NCBI GenBank assembly: GCA_016219715.1
Contig: JACRKX010000078.1
Span: 1 to 38,585 of the forward strand
Length of the DNA stretch: 38,585 nucleotides
Direction: 5' to 3'
Source of the DNA: Actinomycetota bacterium
GTDB lineage: Bacteria; Actinomycetota; Thermoleophilia; Solirubrobacterales; JACPNS01
This document shows positions 8,372-16,580 of this stretch, piece after piece (positions within the stretch are counted from its first letter, which is position 1; each line of letters starts with the position of its first letter). The notes beneath the pieces were generated by a model. The model was not told the origin of the DNA, did no database searches, and was given only the letters and a program-made list of their open reading frames with translations. Both the position numbers and the translations under genes were made by a program.

Positions 8372-8734
8372 CTACGAGGGCTTCTTGGCGGCGCGAGGTG
8401 TGCTCTTGGGCTTCTCCCTGCTCTTGCCGGCGGCCGCGTCGCGTTCGAGCGAGGCGACGCGGCGTTCGAGGCGGTCGAGGTCGTCCTCGAGCTCTTCGAT
8501 GCGGTGAAAGAGAGTGCGTACGCGCAGGGTCAGGCTCTCGAACTGCGAACCCGACGGCAGGCCCAGCGCTGAGATGGCGGACTGCTGAGCGTGCATGACC
8601 CGCTCGCCGGCGTCGACGATGCGCGTCAGAGCGTCGCCAAAGAACCAGCTGCCGGCGATCTCGTCGACGATGCCGCCTACGCCTTCGCCGATTCCGCCCT
8701 CGCGGTCGTCATGCCTGTCTCGCTCCGAAGCCAT
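8372..8734 (-). CDS. Small coiled-coil protein, possibly phasin/PhaE-like
   Basis: A 120-residue protein. The N-terminus is charged (MASERDRHDDREGG). A central helix (about 25-60) contains the phrase ALGLPSGSQFESL, followed by a heptad-rich coiled coil (about 65-98, RIEELEDDLDRLERRVASLE) and a Lys/Ala/Pro tail. The LG-[LIM]-P-S/T preceding a long coiled coil is a hallmark of polyhydroxyalkanoate granule proteins and of PhaE/PhaR synthase partners. The link is a motif resemblance only, and no PHA synthase gene is in the window. It is transcribed toward fabD but separated from it by a promoter region. Confidence 0.55.
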   Translation of the reverse strand: MASERDRHDDREGGIGEGVGGIVDEIAGSWFFGDALTRIVDAGERVMHAQQSAISALGLPSGSQFESLTLRVRTLFHRIEELEDDLDRLERRVASLERDAAAGKSREKPKSTPRAAKKPS

Positions 8735-9249
8735 CGCTGACGATCATAGGACCTTGTCTGCCGGCGCGAATCCGCAATCGACCGCAATCTCGCCCCGGAT
8801 ACCGCCCTCGAAGGCAAAAACCGGTCCCAAATCGCTAGTCTAACCCTCAAGTTGAGAGTTATTCATGGCTGCGGATACTCCAACGTTCTCCAAAACTTCA
8901 CACGCAGTAAAAAAACCGCCGATTAAGGTCGTCTCAGCAACTGTCGATGAAGCTTCAGGTGGGCGCACGACGCGCCCTCACGTGCGTGCTTCCGACGGCT
9001 ACTCAACGGGAGGCGCGCGGCACACTCCGCGAACAGCAGAACCAAAATGACGTCAATGCTCAAAAAGTCACGGATGGCGCTCGCCATGCCGCTTGCAGGT
9101 ATTAGGGAACCGGTAGAAAAGGGTCCTTTCAGCAGCTATCTTTGTGACGACCGTTCGCTGCGCGGGGAGGGATGCGCGACGACCTGGCTCCGTGAAGAAC
9201 ACGTGGCCGGTCAGTGCAACGGTTTTAACCAGAGGATGAACAGGGAATC
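8735..9249. other. 515-bp low-GC intergenic region between divergent genes
   Basis: This stretch separates the phasin-like gene from the peptidoglycan hydrolase. It is clearly less GC-rich than its surroundings. Short open frames inside it have third positions unlike real genes here, so I see no protein gene. It holds a CTCAA-G-TTGAG palindrome at 8846-8856 and a TGACGTCA palindrome near 9048. It must contain both promoters and a long 5' leader for the hydrolase. I could not match any known riboswitch core. Confidence 0.5.
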
Positions 9250-11478
9250 GTGAGGGGCAGAATCTTCAATCGGGCGTCGATCGCCATGCTTGCATTCGTG
9301 CTGGGCATGGCGGCGCTTATGGCCGGCGCACTCGCGGCCGGTGCCGAGGTGACAGGTCAGTCCGGTGAGACCCCGGGCATGGTCCCCAACGACACCGAGC
9401 CGGTCGAGCCGACCGAGCCCACCGTCCCCGAGCCCACTCCGGCGCCGAGCAAGCCGAAGACCAAGAAGCCGGCGAGCAAGCCCAAGCAGACCACGCCGAA
9501 GAAGGATTCCTCGAAGCGCAAGACCACTCGCCGCGACAGCTCGACCGACCGCTCGCGCTCCGACAGCGACACAGACAGCGACGACGCCAACGCCGCCGAC
9601 CCGCTCGACGGCGCCGGCGACCTCGGCGACGACGGCCCGGTCAGCGTGCCCAACCTCTTCCTCAAGCAGTTCCAGATTCCGCCGTTCCTGCTGCCGATCT
9701 ACCAGGCCGCCGGCATCCAGTACGACATCCGCTGGGAGGTGCTGGCCGCGATCAACGAGATCGAGACCAACTACGGCCGCAACCTCAACGTCTCGTCGGC
9801 CGGCGCGCTGGGCTGGATGCAGTTCATGCCGGCAACGTGGGAGATGTACGGCGTCGACGCCAACAACGACGGCGTCAAGGACCCTTACAACCCCGTCGAC
9901 GCCATCTTCGCCGCCGCCAAGTACCTGAAGGCCGCCGGCGGCCACGACGACCTGCGCCGCGCGATCTTCGCCTACAACCACGCCGACTGGTACGTCGACC
10001 AGGTGATCCTGCGCGCCCGGCTGATCTCCGGAGTGCCCGACGGACTGGTCGATTCGCTGACTGGACTCACACAGGGCCACTTCCCTGTCTACGCGCGCGC
10101 CACTTACAAGGGCGCAGTGAAGCGCTCGAAGAAGAAGGTCGCCGTCGGCACAAACGCTGCACGTGTGGTCGAGGGTAAGGAGCGCAGCACCGGCACCAAG
10201 ATCTTCTCGAAGCGCGGCGCCCCGGTCGTCGCCGTCCAGGATGCCGAAGTCGTCAGCATCGGCAAGACCGAAAAAGACGGCAACTACATCACCATTCAGG
10301 ACAGCTTCGGCAACCGCTACCGCTACTCGCACCTCGGGTCGGTCTCCAAGGTCTACCCCGTGCCGCGCACCAAGGCCAGCCAGAAGTCGGCGGCATCCGA
10401 CGAGGGCGACACCGCCAAGTTCGGCTCCGGTAAGACCGGTCCGCGCCTCGGCAGCCAGGAGCGCCTCTACGCCAACCCCGACCGCGAGCGTCCCAAGTCA
10501 GGCGGCTCCTACGTACAGCTGGCCAACAGCGGCGTGGCGATGGACGGCTACGAGACCTTCGACAACTACTTCTCCCGCCCGTACGGCCTGAAGAAGGAAG
10601 ACGTCGTGCTCAAGCCGCTGCGCACGGGCTCACACGTGATCGGCGGCACGATCCTCGGCCGCTACGGCAACTACGTCAACGGCCGCACGCCCTACATGAA
10701 CTTCCAGATCCGCCCGGCCGGCCGCGGCGCCCCGGTCGTCGACCCGAAGCCGATCCTCGACGGATGGAAGCTGCTCGAGTCCACGGCTATCTACCGCGCC
10801 GTCGGCGTCAACCCGCTGGTGCCGGTCAAGGACAGCCAGTCGATCGGCCAGATCCTGCTGATGAGCAAGGAGCAGCTCGAGAGCTACGTCCTGAACAAGG
10901 ACACGATCGAGATCTACGGCTGCGGCCGTGACGACATTCGCGCCGGTCAGATCGACCGCCGCGTGCTGGCGCTGCTGGCCTTCCTCGACAGCGAGGGATT
11001 GCACCCCGCGATCAGCTCGCTGACCTGCGGCCACAGCCTCTACACCACTTCAGGCAACGTCTCCGAGCACTCGACCGGCACCGCCGTCGACATCGCGGCG
11101 ATCAACGGCCAGTCGATGTACGAGAACAACGGCGAAGGCGGCCTGATGGAGAAGGTCGTCCGCAAGATCATGACCCTGCAGGGCATCCTCGAGCCGCACC
11201 AGATCATCTCGCTCTTCGACCTCGGCGGCTCGACGCTGGCAATGGGCAACCACGCCGACCACATTCACGTCGGCTTCCGCCCGGGCTACGGCGTCAACCG
11301 CGGCGCCAAGCTCGCCAAGGGCTCCAAGTCACAGCGCTCGATCCTGAAGCGCAACGACTGGTACCGCGTCTTCGACCGCCTCGGCGAGATCGAGAACCCA
11401 TCGGTCCCCACACAGCCCTCGCCGTACTCGATCAAGGTCAAGAAGAAGCACGGCACGCGCCCTGGCGCGAACGACTAG
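9250..11478 (+). CDS. Three-domain peptidoglycan hydrolase: lytic transglycosylase, inactive M23-like domain, M15-like metallopeptidase
   Basis: A 742-residue secreted or membrane-anchored wall enzyme. Residues 1-32 form a signal/anchor helix and 40-130 a Pro/Lys/Ser/Asp-rich linker suited to crossing the wall. An MltB/SLT-type lytic transglycosylase follows at about 140-265, with catalytic Glu172 in EIETNYG, GALGWMQFMPATW and AYNHADWYVD. At about 312-365 and 460-510 lies a split M23 (LytM) fold. GAPVVAVQDAEVVSIG, RYRYSHLG and NFQIRP are recognisable, but the HxxxD pair is lost and the usual HLHFEI reads YMNFQI. Residues 555-680 resemble an M15-type DD-peptidase, with metal ligands His607 and Asp614 in SEHSTGTAVD and His673 in HIHVGF. 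Its partner genes are unclear. Confidence 0.85.
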   Translation: MRGRIFNRASIAMLAFVLGMAALMAGALAAGAEVTGQSGETPGMVPNDTEPVEPTEPTVPEPTPAPSKPKTKKPASKPKQTTPKKDSSKRKTTRRDSSTDRSRSDSDTDSDDANAADPLDGAGDLGDDGPVSVPNLFLKQFQIPPFLLPIYQAAGIQYDIRWEVLAAINEIETNYGRNLNVSSAGALGWMQFMPATWEMYGVDANNDGVKDPYNPVDAIFAAAKYLKAAGGHDDLRRAIFAYNHADWYVDQVILRARLISGVPDGLVDSLTGLTQGHFPVYARATYKGAVKRSKKKVAVGTNAARVVEGKERSTGTKIFSKRGAPVVAVQDAEVVSIGKTEKDGNYITIQDSFGNRYRYSHLGSVSKVYPVPRTKASQKSAASDEGDTAKFGSGKTGPRLGSQERLYANPDRERPKSGGSYVQLANSGVAMDGYETFDNYFSRPYGLKKEDVVLKPLRTGSHVIGGTILGRYGNYVNGRTPYMNFQIRPAGRGAPVVDPKPILDGWKLLESTAIYRAVGVNPLVPVKDSQSIGQILLMSKEQLESYVLNKDTIEIYGCGRDDIRAGQIDRRVLALLAFLDSEGLHPAISSLTCGHSLYTTSGNVSEHSTGTAVDIAAINGQSMYENNGEGGLMEKVVRKIMTLQGILEPHQIISLFDLGGSTLAMGNHADHIHVGFRPGYGVNRGAKLAKGSKSQRSILKRNDWYRVFDRLGEIENPSVPTQPSPYSIKVKKKHGTRPGAND

Positions 11479-11518
11479 TTCGCTCGGCCGGCTCGGCCGC
11501 GCATCCGCCGCCGCGAGA

Positions 11519-11541
11519 CCGGGTGCCTCCCGCCTACCCGG
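11519..11541. terminator. Weak inverted repeat between convergent genes
   Basis: A 6-bp perfect inverted repeat (CCGGGT/ACCCGG, 11-base loop) lies in the 66-bp gap between the convergent hydrolase and sirtuin genes. Its position suits a shared terminator. There is no T-run and the arms are short. Confidence 0.25.
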
Positions 11542-11544
11542 CGT

Positions 11545-12339
11545 TCAGCTATCTAAATCGTCGATCGCCGCCAGCAGCGCCGTCAGCTCGCGCTCAACGT
11601 CGCCTTCAAGCTTGACGAACGCGTCTTCGTCGTAGGGCGTCGGCCCGCTGGTAACAAGCGCCAGCTGTCCGCCACGGCGCAGCGTGATCGTCGGCAGGCC
11701 GGCGACGGGGTGCACGACCAGTGAGCTTCCTATGGCCAGCAGCAGGTCGGCCTTGGCGGCGAGATTGAAGGCCTCCTGTAGAGCCGCTTCCGGCAACATC
11801 TCACCGAACAGCACGACGTTGGGCTTTAGCGGCGGCGCGGCTTCGCACGAAGTACACGTCGGAATCCCGTCTTGCTGGGCGCGCTCGCGCACCCAATCGA
11901 GTTCATACTCCTCACCGCAGGCGAGACAGCTCGAGAACTCGATCGAGCCATGCACCTCGATCAGCTTCTCGGTGCCGGCCATGTGGTGCAGCCGGTCGAT
12001 GTTCTGCGTGATTACGGCGTCGATCAGACCACGGCGCTCCAGCTCCGCCAGCACGTCGTGAGCCCCGTTGGGGCGCTTGTCGCCCAGCGAGGCGAAGCGT
12101 TCGCCGTAGAAGCTCCAGAAGCGCTCTGGGTCGCGCTGGAAGGTGTCGATGTGCGCGACCTCCATCGGGTCGACGTTGGCCCACATGCCGGTCTCGGGCG
12201 TGCGGAAGTCGGGGATGCCGCTTGGTACCGACACGCCGGCACCAGTCAATACGACGACGCTACGCGCGTTGACGATCGCCTCGGCGAGGTCGGAGATGGC
12301 CGGTGACGGCGCTTCCGGCGGAGTGGCGGCTTCGCTCAT
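11545..12339 (-). CDS. NAD-dependent protein deacylase, sirtuin family
   Basis: A 264-residue Sir2/CobB-type enzyme that removes acyl groups from lysines using NAD. It shows the NAD-binding GAGVSVPSGIPDFR (residues 33-46), TQNIDRLH (111-118), catalytic His130 in EVHGS and a complete zinc knuckle: Cys138, Cys141, Cys162 and Cys165. The absence of the CobB Ala-Tyr-Arg desuccinylase pair cannot be judged securely. In many bacteria such enzymes reactivate acetylated acyl-CoA synthetases, which would fit the nearby fatty-acid genes, but this link is only contextual. It lies 63 bp downstream of the channel gene on the same strand. Confidence 0.93.
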   Translation of the reverse strand: MSEAATPPEAPSPAISDLAEAIVNARSVVVLTGAGVSVPSGIPDFRTPETGMWANVDPMEVAHIDTFQRDPERFWSFYGERFASLGDKRPNGAHDVLAELERRGLIDAVITQNIDRLHHMAGTEKLIEVHGSIEFSSCLACGEEYELDWVRERAQQDGIPTCTSCEAAPPLKPNVVLFGEMLPEAALQEAFNLAAKADLLLAIGSSLVVHPVAGLPTITLRRGGQLALVTSGPTPYDEDAFVKLEGDVERELTALLAAIDDLDS

Positions 12340-12402
12340 GTGGCAAAGCGTAGAGCGACGGCAGCGTGCGAAGGCACCGTCGACCCCATGTGAGGGCGCC
12401 GG

Positions 12403-13134
12403 CTACGCCTGGTCGCGGTGGAAGCGAGCGCGTGTCGGCTGCCAGAGGCTGACGAGACCGGCGATCAGCGTGACCAGGAAGATCTGACCGGTGAGCATCT
12501 CGATCATCGCGATCGACTGGCCGATCGCATCGGCCGGCACGAGGTTGCCGTAGCCGGTCGTGGTCAGGGTGGTGTAGCTGAAGAAGATCAGATCGCCGCG
12601 GGCCATCTCTTGCTCGCCGGTGAAGAACGGCGTGCCGCCGGCGTGCACGACCGCCAGGTATAGAAAGGCGAACAGCACCCCGAGCATCGTGTACGAGGTG
12701 ATCGCTCCGAGAATCGTTCGCGTCGAGACGCTCTCGGAGAAGATCACGCGGCGCAGGATCGTCAACTCGCACGCGGCCAGCAGCACGGCTACTAGCGCGG
12801 CGGCGGCAAACAGCATCCGGTCGAGGTCGAAGATCGCCGATACCGCAGCCAGGACAACCACGACCGCCCCGAGCAACGCGGCCAGCCGCGCGCGACCCGG
12901 AACCACCGCGGAGCTGACGATTCCCATCACACCCGTTAGAGCGGCCACCGACAGGGCGACAGCACTCCAGCCGTCGCCCGCGGGCAAGCTGACGAAGGTG
13001 ATGAAGGTGACCACGGTCAGCAGCAAGATCAGCCCGTATGCCTCGCTGAAGCGCACGGCCATCCGCCGCAGCGAATGGCCTTCGGCGGCCGGAGCGCCGG
13101 ATCCGGGCGAAAGAGAGCTGTCCATCGCCGCCAT
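12403..13134 (-). CDS. Potassium channel protein (ion-channel pore family)
   Basis: 243 residues with five hydrophobic segments (about 32-50, 56-78, 84-102, 108-126 and 142-164). A pore loop with the potassium selectivity filter TTTGYGN follows at residues 191-197, then a final helix (about 207-232). The two-helix pore resembles KcsA/MthK-type channels. The four leading helices do not show an obvious arginine-rich S4 voltage sensor. The C-terminus ends shortly after the last helix, so there is no RCK or cyclic-nucleotide domain. Confidence 0.85.
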   Translation of the reverse strand: MAAMDSSLSPGSGAPAAEGHSLRRMAVRFSEAYGLILLLTVVTFITFVSLPAGDGWSAVALSVAALTGVMGIVSSAVVPGRARLAALLGAVVVVLAAVSAIFDLDRMLFAAAALVAVLLAACELTILRRVIFSESVSTRTILGAITSYTMLGVLFAFLYLAVVHAGGTPFFTGEQEMARGDLIFFSYTTLTTTGYGNLVPADAIGQSIAMIEMLTGQIFLVTLIAGLVSLWQPTRARFHRDQA

Positions 13135-13169
13135 CCTACGGATCGCCCCGGCCGGGCTCTGGAATCCGG

Positions 13170-15143
13170 TTAGCTGCCGGAGAACTTCGGCGCGCGCTTC
13201 TGCAAGAAGGCGGCCACGCCCTCGCGGGCGTCGTTCGACTTCATCGCCGCGATAAACGCGGCGCGCTCGCGTTCGATACCCGCGTCGAGCGTGGGATCGT
13301 CGAGCACGTCCTTGATGTGACCGATCGCCAGCGGCGCCGCGGCTGCCAGGCGCTCGGCAAGGCGTACGGCCGCGTCGATCAACTCGTGATCGGGGACGAC
13401 CTCGTTGACGAGGCCGATCTCCGCGGCGCGCCAGGAGTCGATCTGGTCGCCGGCGGCTATCAACTCGAAGGCGGTGCCCTTTCCGACCAGACGCGGCAGG
13501 CGCTGGGTGCCTCCGAAGCCCGGCAGGATGCCGAGCGAGATCTCAGGCTGGCCGAAGCTCGCCGACTCGCCGGCGACACGCAGATCGGCGCTCATCGCCA
13601 GTTCGCAGCCGCCGCCGAGCGCGGCGCCGTTGACGGCCGCGATCGTGACCGTGCGGCCCTTTTCGAGTCCGCGCATCATCGCGAGCGTGTTGTCGACGTG
13701 CTGCTCGGTTTCTTCGGGGCTCATCGCGGCAAAGGCCTTGAGGTCGGCGCCAGCAGACCAGATCGCGTTGGTGGAGCTGGCGATGACGAGGACGCGGATG
13801 CCGTCGTCGGCCTCGACGCGGGCGTGCACGGCCGCCAGGTCACGCACGAGCGCCGGTGAGATCGGGTTGACGGGCTTCTGCGCCAGCCAGGCAATCGCCA
13901 CCGGACCGCGTGTTTCGAGCAGAACGGTCTCGGCCTGCTCGCCGTCGTCGGGGTTCCGATACGCGAAAAAGCCCTGGCCGGCGGCCTTGCCGGTGCGACC
14001 CTGCGCGACGAGGCGTTTGATCAGCGCCGGCGGCTCGTAGGCAGATCCCCACTGCTCAACCCCGCTGTTCAGCGCTGCCAGCACGTTGTCGAGTCCCATC
14101 TCGTCGGCCCGCGCCAGGGGGCCAGGGATCACCGCGGCGCCCATCATCATCCCGAGGTCGATCTCGCGGGCGTTGCCGGCGGCCTCCTCGATGATCTTGC
14201 ACGCCTCGACGAGCATGCGCAGGCTGCTGCGCAGCACGATCTCGCCGGCCAGCGCCGGGTCGACCGGCTCGGCCGACTCTGGCGCCTTGCCGGGCGGGTC
14301 GTAGAAGCCCTTGCCGGTCTTCGCTCCGAGATCGCCGGCCTCGACGAGCGCCTTCATACGCGGCGGCACGTAGAAGTCGTCGCCGAGCTCGGCGTTGAGG
14401 TGTTCGAGCACGTGCAAGACGGTGTCGAGACCAAGCAGGTCGCTCAGCGCGCATGGGCCGGTCGGAGAGACCTTCAGGCCGGTGAGCGCCGCATCGAGCT
14501 GCTCGGGCGCAAGATCGTGCTCGTCGGCCACGCGGTGCATCTCGCCCATCGAGGCGCAGAGCAAGCGGTTGACGACGAAGCCCGGCGAGTCGGCGCAGAC
14601 GATCGGCGCCTTCTTGATCGCCTGGGCGAAGTTGTAGGCGGCGATCGTGGTCTCGGGCGATGTGGCGGCGCTTTCGATCACCTCGATCAGCTTCGAGACG
14701 GAAGCCGGATAGAAGAAGTGGAAGCCGACGACCTGGTCGGGACGCGTGGTCGCCGAGGCGATCTCGTCGATCGACAGCGCGCTGGTGTTGCTGGCAAGGA
14801 TCGCGTGACCGGGTGTGGCAGCGTCGAGTTCGGCGAAGACGGCTTGCTTGATCGCCATGCGCTCGGGCACGGCCTCGATTACGAAGTCGACGTCGCCGAA
14901 GCCGTCGTAGTCGAGCGTGCCGGTGATCAGCGCGCGGGCGGCCGTGGCGGCCTCTTGGGTGAGCTTCTCCTTGGCGACGAGCTTGCTCCAGAGCTGCTCT
15001 GCGTGCTCGATGCCGTGGTCGATGAACTTCTGGTCGACGTCCTTCATGAGCACCGGAATGCCGGCGCTGGCGATCACGAAGGCGATCTCGCCGCCCATCG
15101 TGCCGGCGCCGACCACGGCGGCCTTGTTGACCTTGAGGCTCAC
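13170..15143 (-). CDS. Fused 3-hydroxyacyl-CoA dehydrogenase / enoyl-CoA hydratase (dehydrogenase first)
   Basis: A 657-residue beta-oxidation enzyme. The N-terminal NAD domain has GAGTMG at residues 12-17 and the catalytic His142 in GFHFFYPAS (Asn of the usual HFFNP replaced by Tyr). Two C-terminal dehydrogenase domains follow, with GDLGAKTGKGFYDP and TGKAAGQGFFAY. The crotonase domain spans about residues 405-657, with the oxyanion segment NGAALGGGCE and both hydratase glutamates (Glu514, Glu534). The order is the reverse of E. coli FadB and matches the FadN/archaeal type. GTG 15143 was chosen because it gives VSLKVNKAAVVGAG and sits 11 bp after padR. The longer frame lies inside padR. Confidence 0.92.
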   Translation of the reverse strand: MSLKVNKAAVVGAGTMGGEIAFVIASAGIPVLMKDVDQKFIDHGIEHAEQLWSKLVAKEKLTQEAATAARALITGTLDYDGFGDVDFVIEAVPERMAIKQAVFAELDAATPGHAILASNTSALSIDEIASATTRPDQVVGFHFFYPASVSKLIEVIESAATSPETTIAAYNFAQAIKKAPIVCADSPGFVVNRLLCASMGEMHRVADEHDLAPEQLDAALTGLKVSPTGPCALSDLLGLDTVLHVLEHLNAELGDDFYVPPRMKALVEAGDLGAKTGKGFYDPPGKAPESAEPVDPALAGEIVLRSSLRMLVEACKIIEEAAGNAREIDLGMMMGAAVIPGPLARADEMGLDNVLAALNSGVEQWGSAYEPPALIKRLVAQGRTGKAAGQGFFAYRNPDDGEQAETVLLETRGPVAIAWLAQKPVNPISPALVRDLAAVHARVEADDGIRVLVIASSTNAIWSAGADLKAFAAMSPEETEQHVDNTLAMMRGLEKGRTVTIAAVNGAALGGGCELAMSADLRVAGESASFGQPEISLGILPGFGGTQRLPRLVGKGTAFELIAAGDQIDSWRAAEIGLVNEVVPDHELIDAAVRLAERLAAAAPLAIGHIKDVLDDPTLDAGIERERAAFIAAMKSNDAREGVAAFLQKRAPKFSGS

Positions 15144-15154
15144 GGGCGCCAAGG

Positions 15155-15724
15155 CTAGCCGAACAGCTCGCCCTGGATCTCGGCGAGCGTGCGGCCGAGC
15201 GATTCCAAGGACTTGCGCGCGGCGGGCTGCAGACGGGCGAGTTCTTTGACGCCGGCTGGCGTCAGCGAATAGAAGCGGCGACTGCGGCGCTCGGGATGCT
15301 CCCACTGGCCTTCGATCAGTCCCTTTGCCTCGAAGCCGCGCAGCAACGGATACATCGTGTTCGGGTTGACCGTCAGGACGCCGCCGGTCAGCTCGGTGAT
15401 GCGGTCGATCAGCTGATTGCCGTAGGTCGGGCCTTCGCTCATGAAGTGCAGGACGAGCAGCGGGAGCAGCTGGCTGCGCAGTTCGGCGGTCAGTGGGTCG
15501 GCGCCGCCTCGTTTGCGACCGCGGGCGGCTGGGGCCGCGGCGGGCTCGGCTACCGCCTCGAGCACGGCGCGCTGCTCGGCCAGGTAGTGGCCGGCGGCGG
15601 CGCTGGCTGCCTTGGCGACGGCTTTGCCGGCGGGTTTCGGTCGTGCCGTCCGCTGACTGGACTTCGGCGCCGCAGCCGGACGCTTGGCGGCAGACTTAGC
15701 CGGCGCTTTCGGTTTGCTTGCCAC
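15155..15724 (-). CDS. PadR-family transcriptional regulator with long basic N-terminal tail
   Basis: 189 residues. The winged-helix PadR domain occupies about residues 76-165: LLPLLVLHFMSEGPTYGNQL, then NPNTMYPLLRGFEAKGLI and the wing RRSRRFYSLTPAG. The first 75 residues are rich in Ala, Lys and Pro, histone-tail-like, and might add non-specific DNA binding. It lies immediately upstream of the fused beta-oxidation gene (11 bp gap). A perfect palindrome 37 bp before its start is a likely autoregulatory site. The most economical reading is a local regulator of the padR-fadB operon. The ligand is unknown and may be an acyl-CoA. Confidence 0.88.
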   Translation of the reverse strand: MASKPKAPAKSAAKRPAAAPKSSQRTARPKPAGKAVAKAASAAAGHYLAEQRAVLEAVAEPAAAPAARGRKRGGADPLTAELRSQLLPLLVLHFMSEGPTYGNQLIDRITELTGGVLTVNPNTMYPLLRGFEAKGLIEGQWEHPERRSRRFYSLTPAGVKELARLQPAARKSLESLGRTLAEIQGELFG

Positions 15725-15760
15725 AGGGTGAGGATACGGCGGTCAAACGACCACACCCTT

Positions 15761-15779
15761 GTAGACCTAGGAGGTCTAC
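15761..15779. promoter_or_regulatory. Palindromic operator candidate for the adjacent PadR regulator
   Basis: The sequence GTAGACCT-AGG-AGGTCTAC is a perfect 8-bp inverted repeat with a 3-bp centre. It lies 37 bp upstream of the padR start codon on the minus strand, in the promoter zone. Arm length and spacing suit a dimeric winged-helix regulator, and autoregulation is usual for PadR proteins. Binding itself is inferred. Confidence 0.65.
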
Positions 15780-15829
15780 GCAAGAAGCCGCACTGGAATG
15801 CAGGCGGCGGCCGAAAGGTAAATGACGTC

Positions 15830-16438
15830 TCAGCCGCGAGCGAAAGCGACGGCCTCGTCCAGACGGTCGTCGCCCCACAGCACCAGCCGTTCGCCGTCGC
15901 CGCGCTCGACCGCGACACTCGGCACGCCGATCACGCCCAATTCCAACGCACGCTCGGTGTTCGCTCGCAGTGCGTCTTTCACTTCCTGCTCGACAGCGCC
16001 GGCTGACGCCGCCGCGACATCGAATCCGGCACGTTCGATAGCCGCCGCTACCGCGGTGGGCTCGCTCAGATCCCTACCCGCCGAAAACTGTTCGAAGAAC
16101 CCCGCCATCGCGAACTCGCGCCCCGCGCCTTCGCGGTGGGCCCACGTGGCGACGCGCATCGCGGTCAGGCCATTGTTCGGCCACTCCCCCGCTCCGTCTG
16201 CTCCCGGCCACACGAACGGCGGCAGGCCGTAGTCGGCGCCCCGCCGCTCTACCTCGGCCATCCCTTCTTCACGTGCCGGCGTCTCGGCCCACGACGAGCG
16301 CCCGTTCGCCTTGAAGATGCCTCCGAGCAGTACCGGAATCCACTCGACTTCGATCTCCGAACCAAAGGCATCGTCGATTCGCCACGCCGTCAGATACGCG
16401 TACGGCGATCCGAGGTCATAGAAGAACTGCACGCTCAC
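15830..16438 (-). CDS. DsbA-family thioredoxin-fold protein (2-hydroxychromene-2-carboxylate isomerase / FrnE-like)
   Basis: 202 residues from a GTG start giving VSVQFFYDLGSPYAYL. In DsbA proteins the CxxC would sit near this position. Here it reads Ser-Pro-Tyr, as in glutathione-kappa and hydroxychromene isomerase relatives, so disulfide chemistry is unlikely. A helical insertion domain follows (about 40-160). The cis-proline strand near the C-terminus is GVIGVPSVAV, with the ending LVLWGDDRLDEAV. The substrate is unknown. An ATG 54 bp upstream would extend the frame into the terminator hairpin of the previous gene, so the GTG is preferred. Confidence 0.75.
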   Translation of the reverse strand: MSVQFFYDLGSPYAYLTAWRIDDAFGSEIEVEWIPVLLGGIFKANGRSSWAETPAREEGMAEVERRGADYGLPPFVWPGADGAGEWPNNGLTAMRVATWAHREGAGREFAMAGFFEQFSAGRDLSEPTAVAAAIERAGFDVAAASAGAVEQEVKDALRANTERALELGVIGVPSVAVERGDGERLVLWGDDRLDEAVAFARG

Positions 16439-16493
16439 GTCGATCAACCTACCGTCAGCACCCGCCGCCCGTGTGTGATCGCTCTCAAGCATG

Positions 16494-16525
16494 CGAAAGG
16501 GCGGCCCCGAAGGGCCGCCCTTTCG
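16494..16525 (-). terminator. Strong hairpin terminator after the acyl-CoA dehydrogenase gene
   Basis: A perfect 14-bp stem (CGAAAGGGCGGCCC and its complement) closes a CGAA tetraloop. It lies 55 bp after the stop codon of the acyl-CoA dehydrogenase gene and upstream of the DsbA-like gene. No clear T-run follows, as is common in high-GC actinobacteria. Confidence 0.8.
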
Positions 16526-16580
16526 AACTTCTTGTGGTGCCCCGCGGGGCGCCGATATCGCCGAAGCGACTGAACTGCCC

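Noticed and set aside
8846-8856. CTCAA-G-TTGAG as a SoxR/MerR-type operator
   Set aside because: Only a half-site matches the SoxR box and there is no MerR-family gene in the window.
8865-9050. A 61-codon plus-strand open frame in the hydrolase leader
   Set aside because: Third-position composition is unlike real genes here, it has no convincing ribosome site and no recognisable domain.
9050-9249. A ydaO-type c-di-AMP riboswitch before the hydrolase
   Set aside because: The conserved core segments of that class could not be located.
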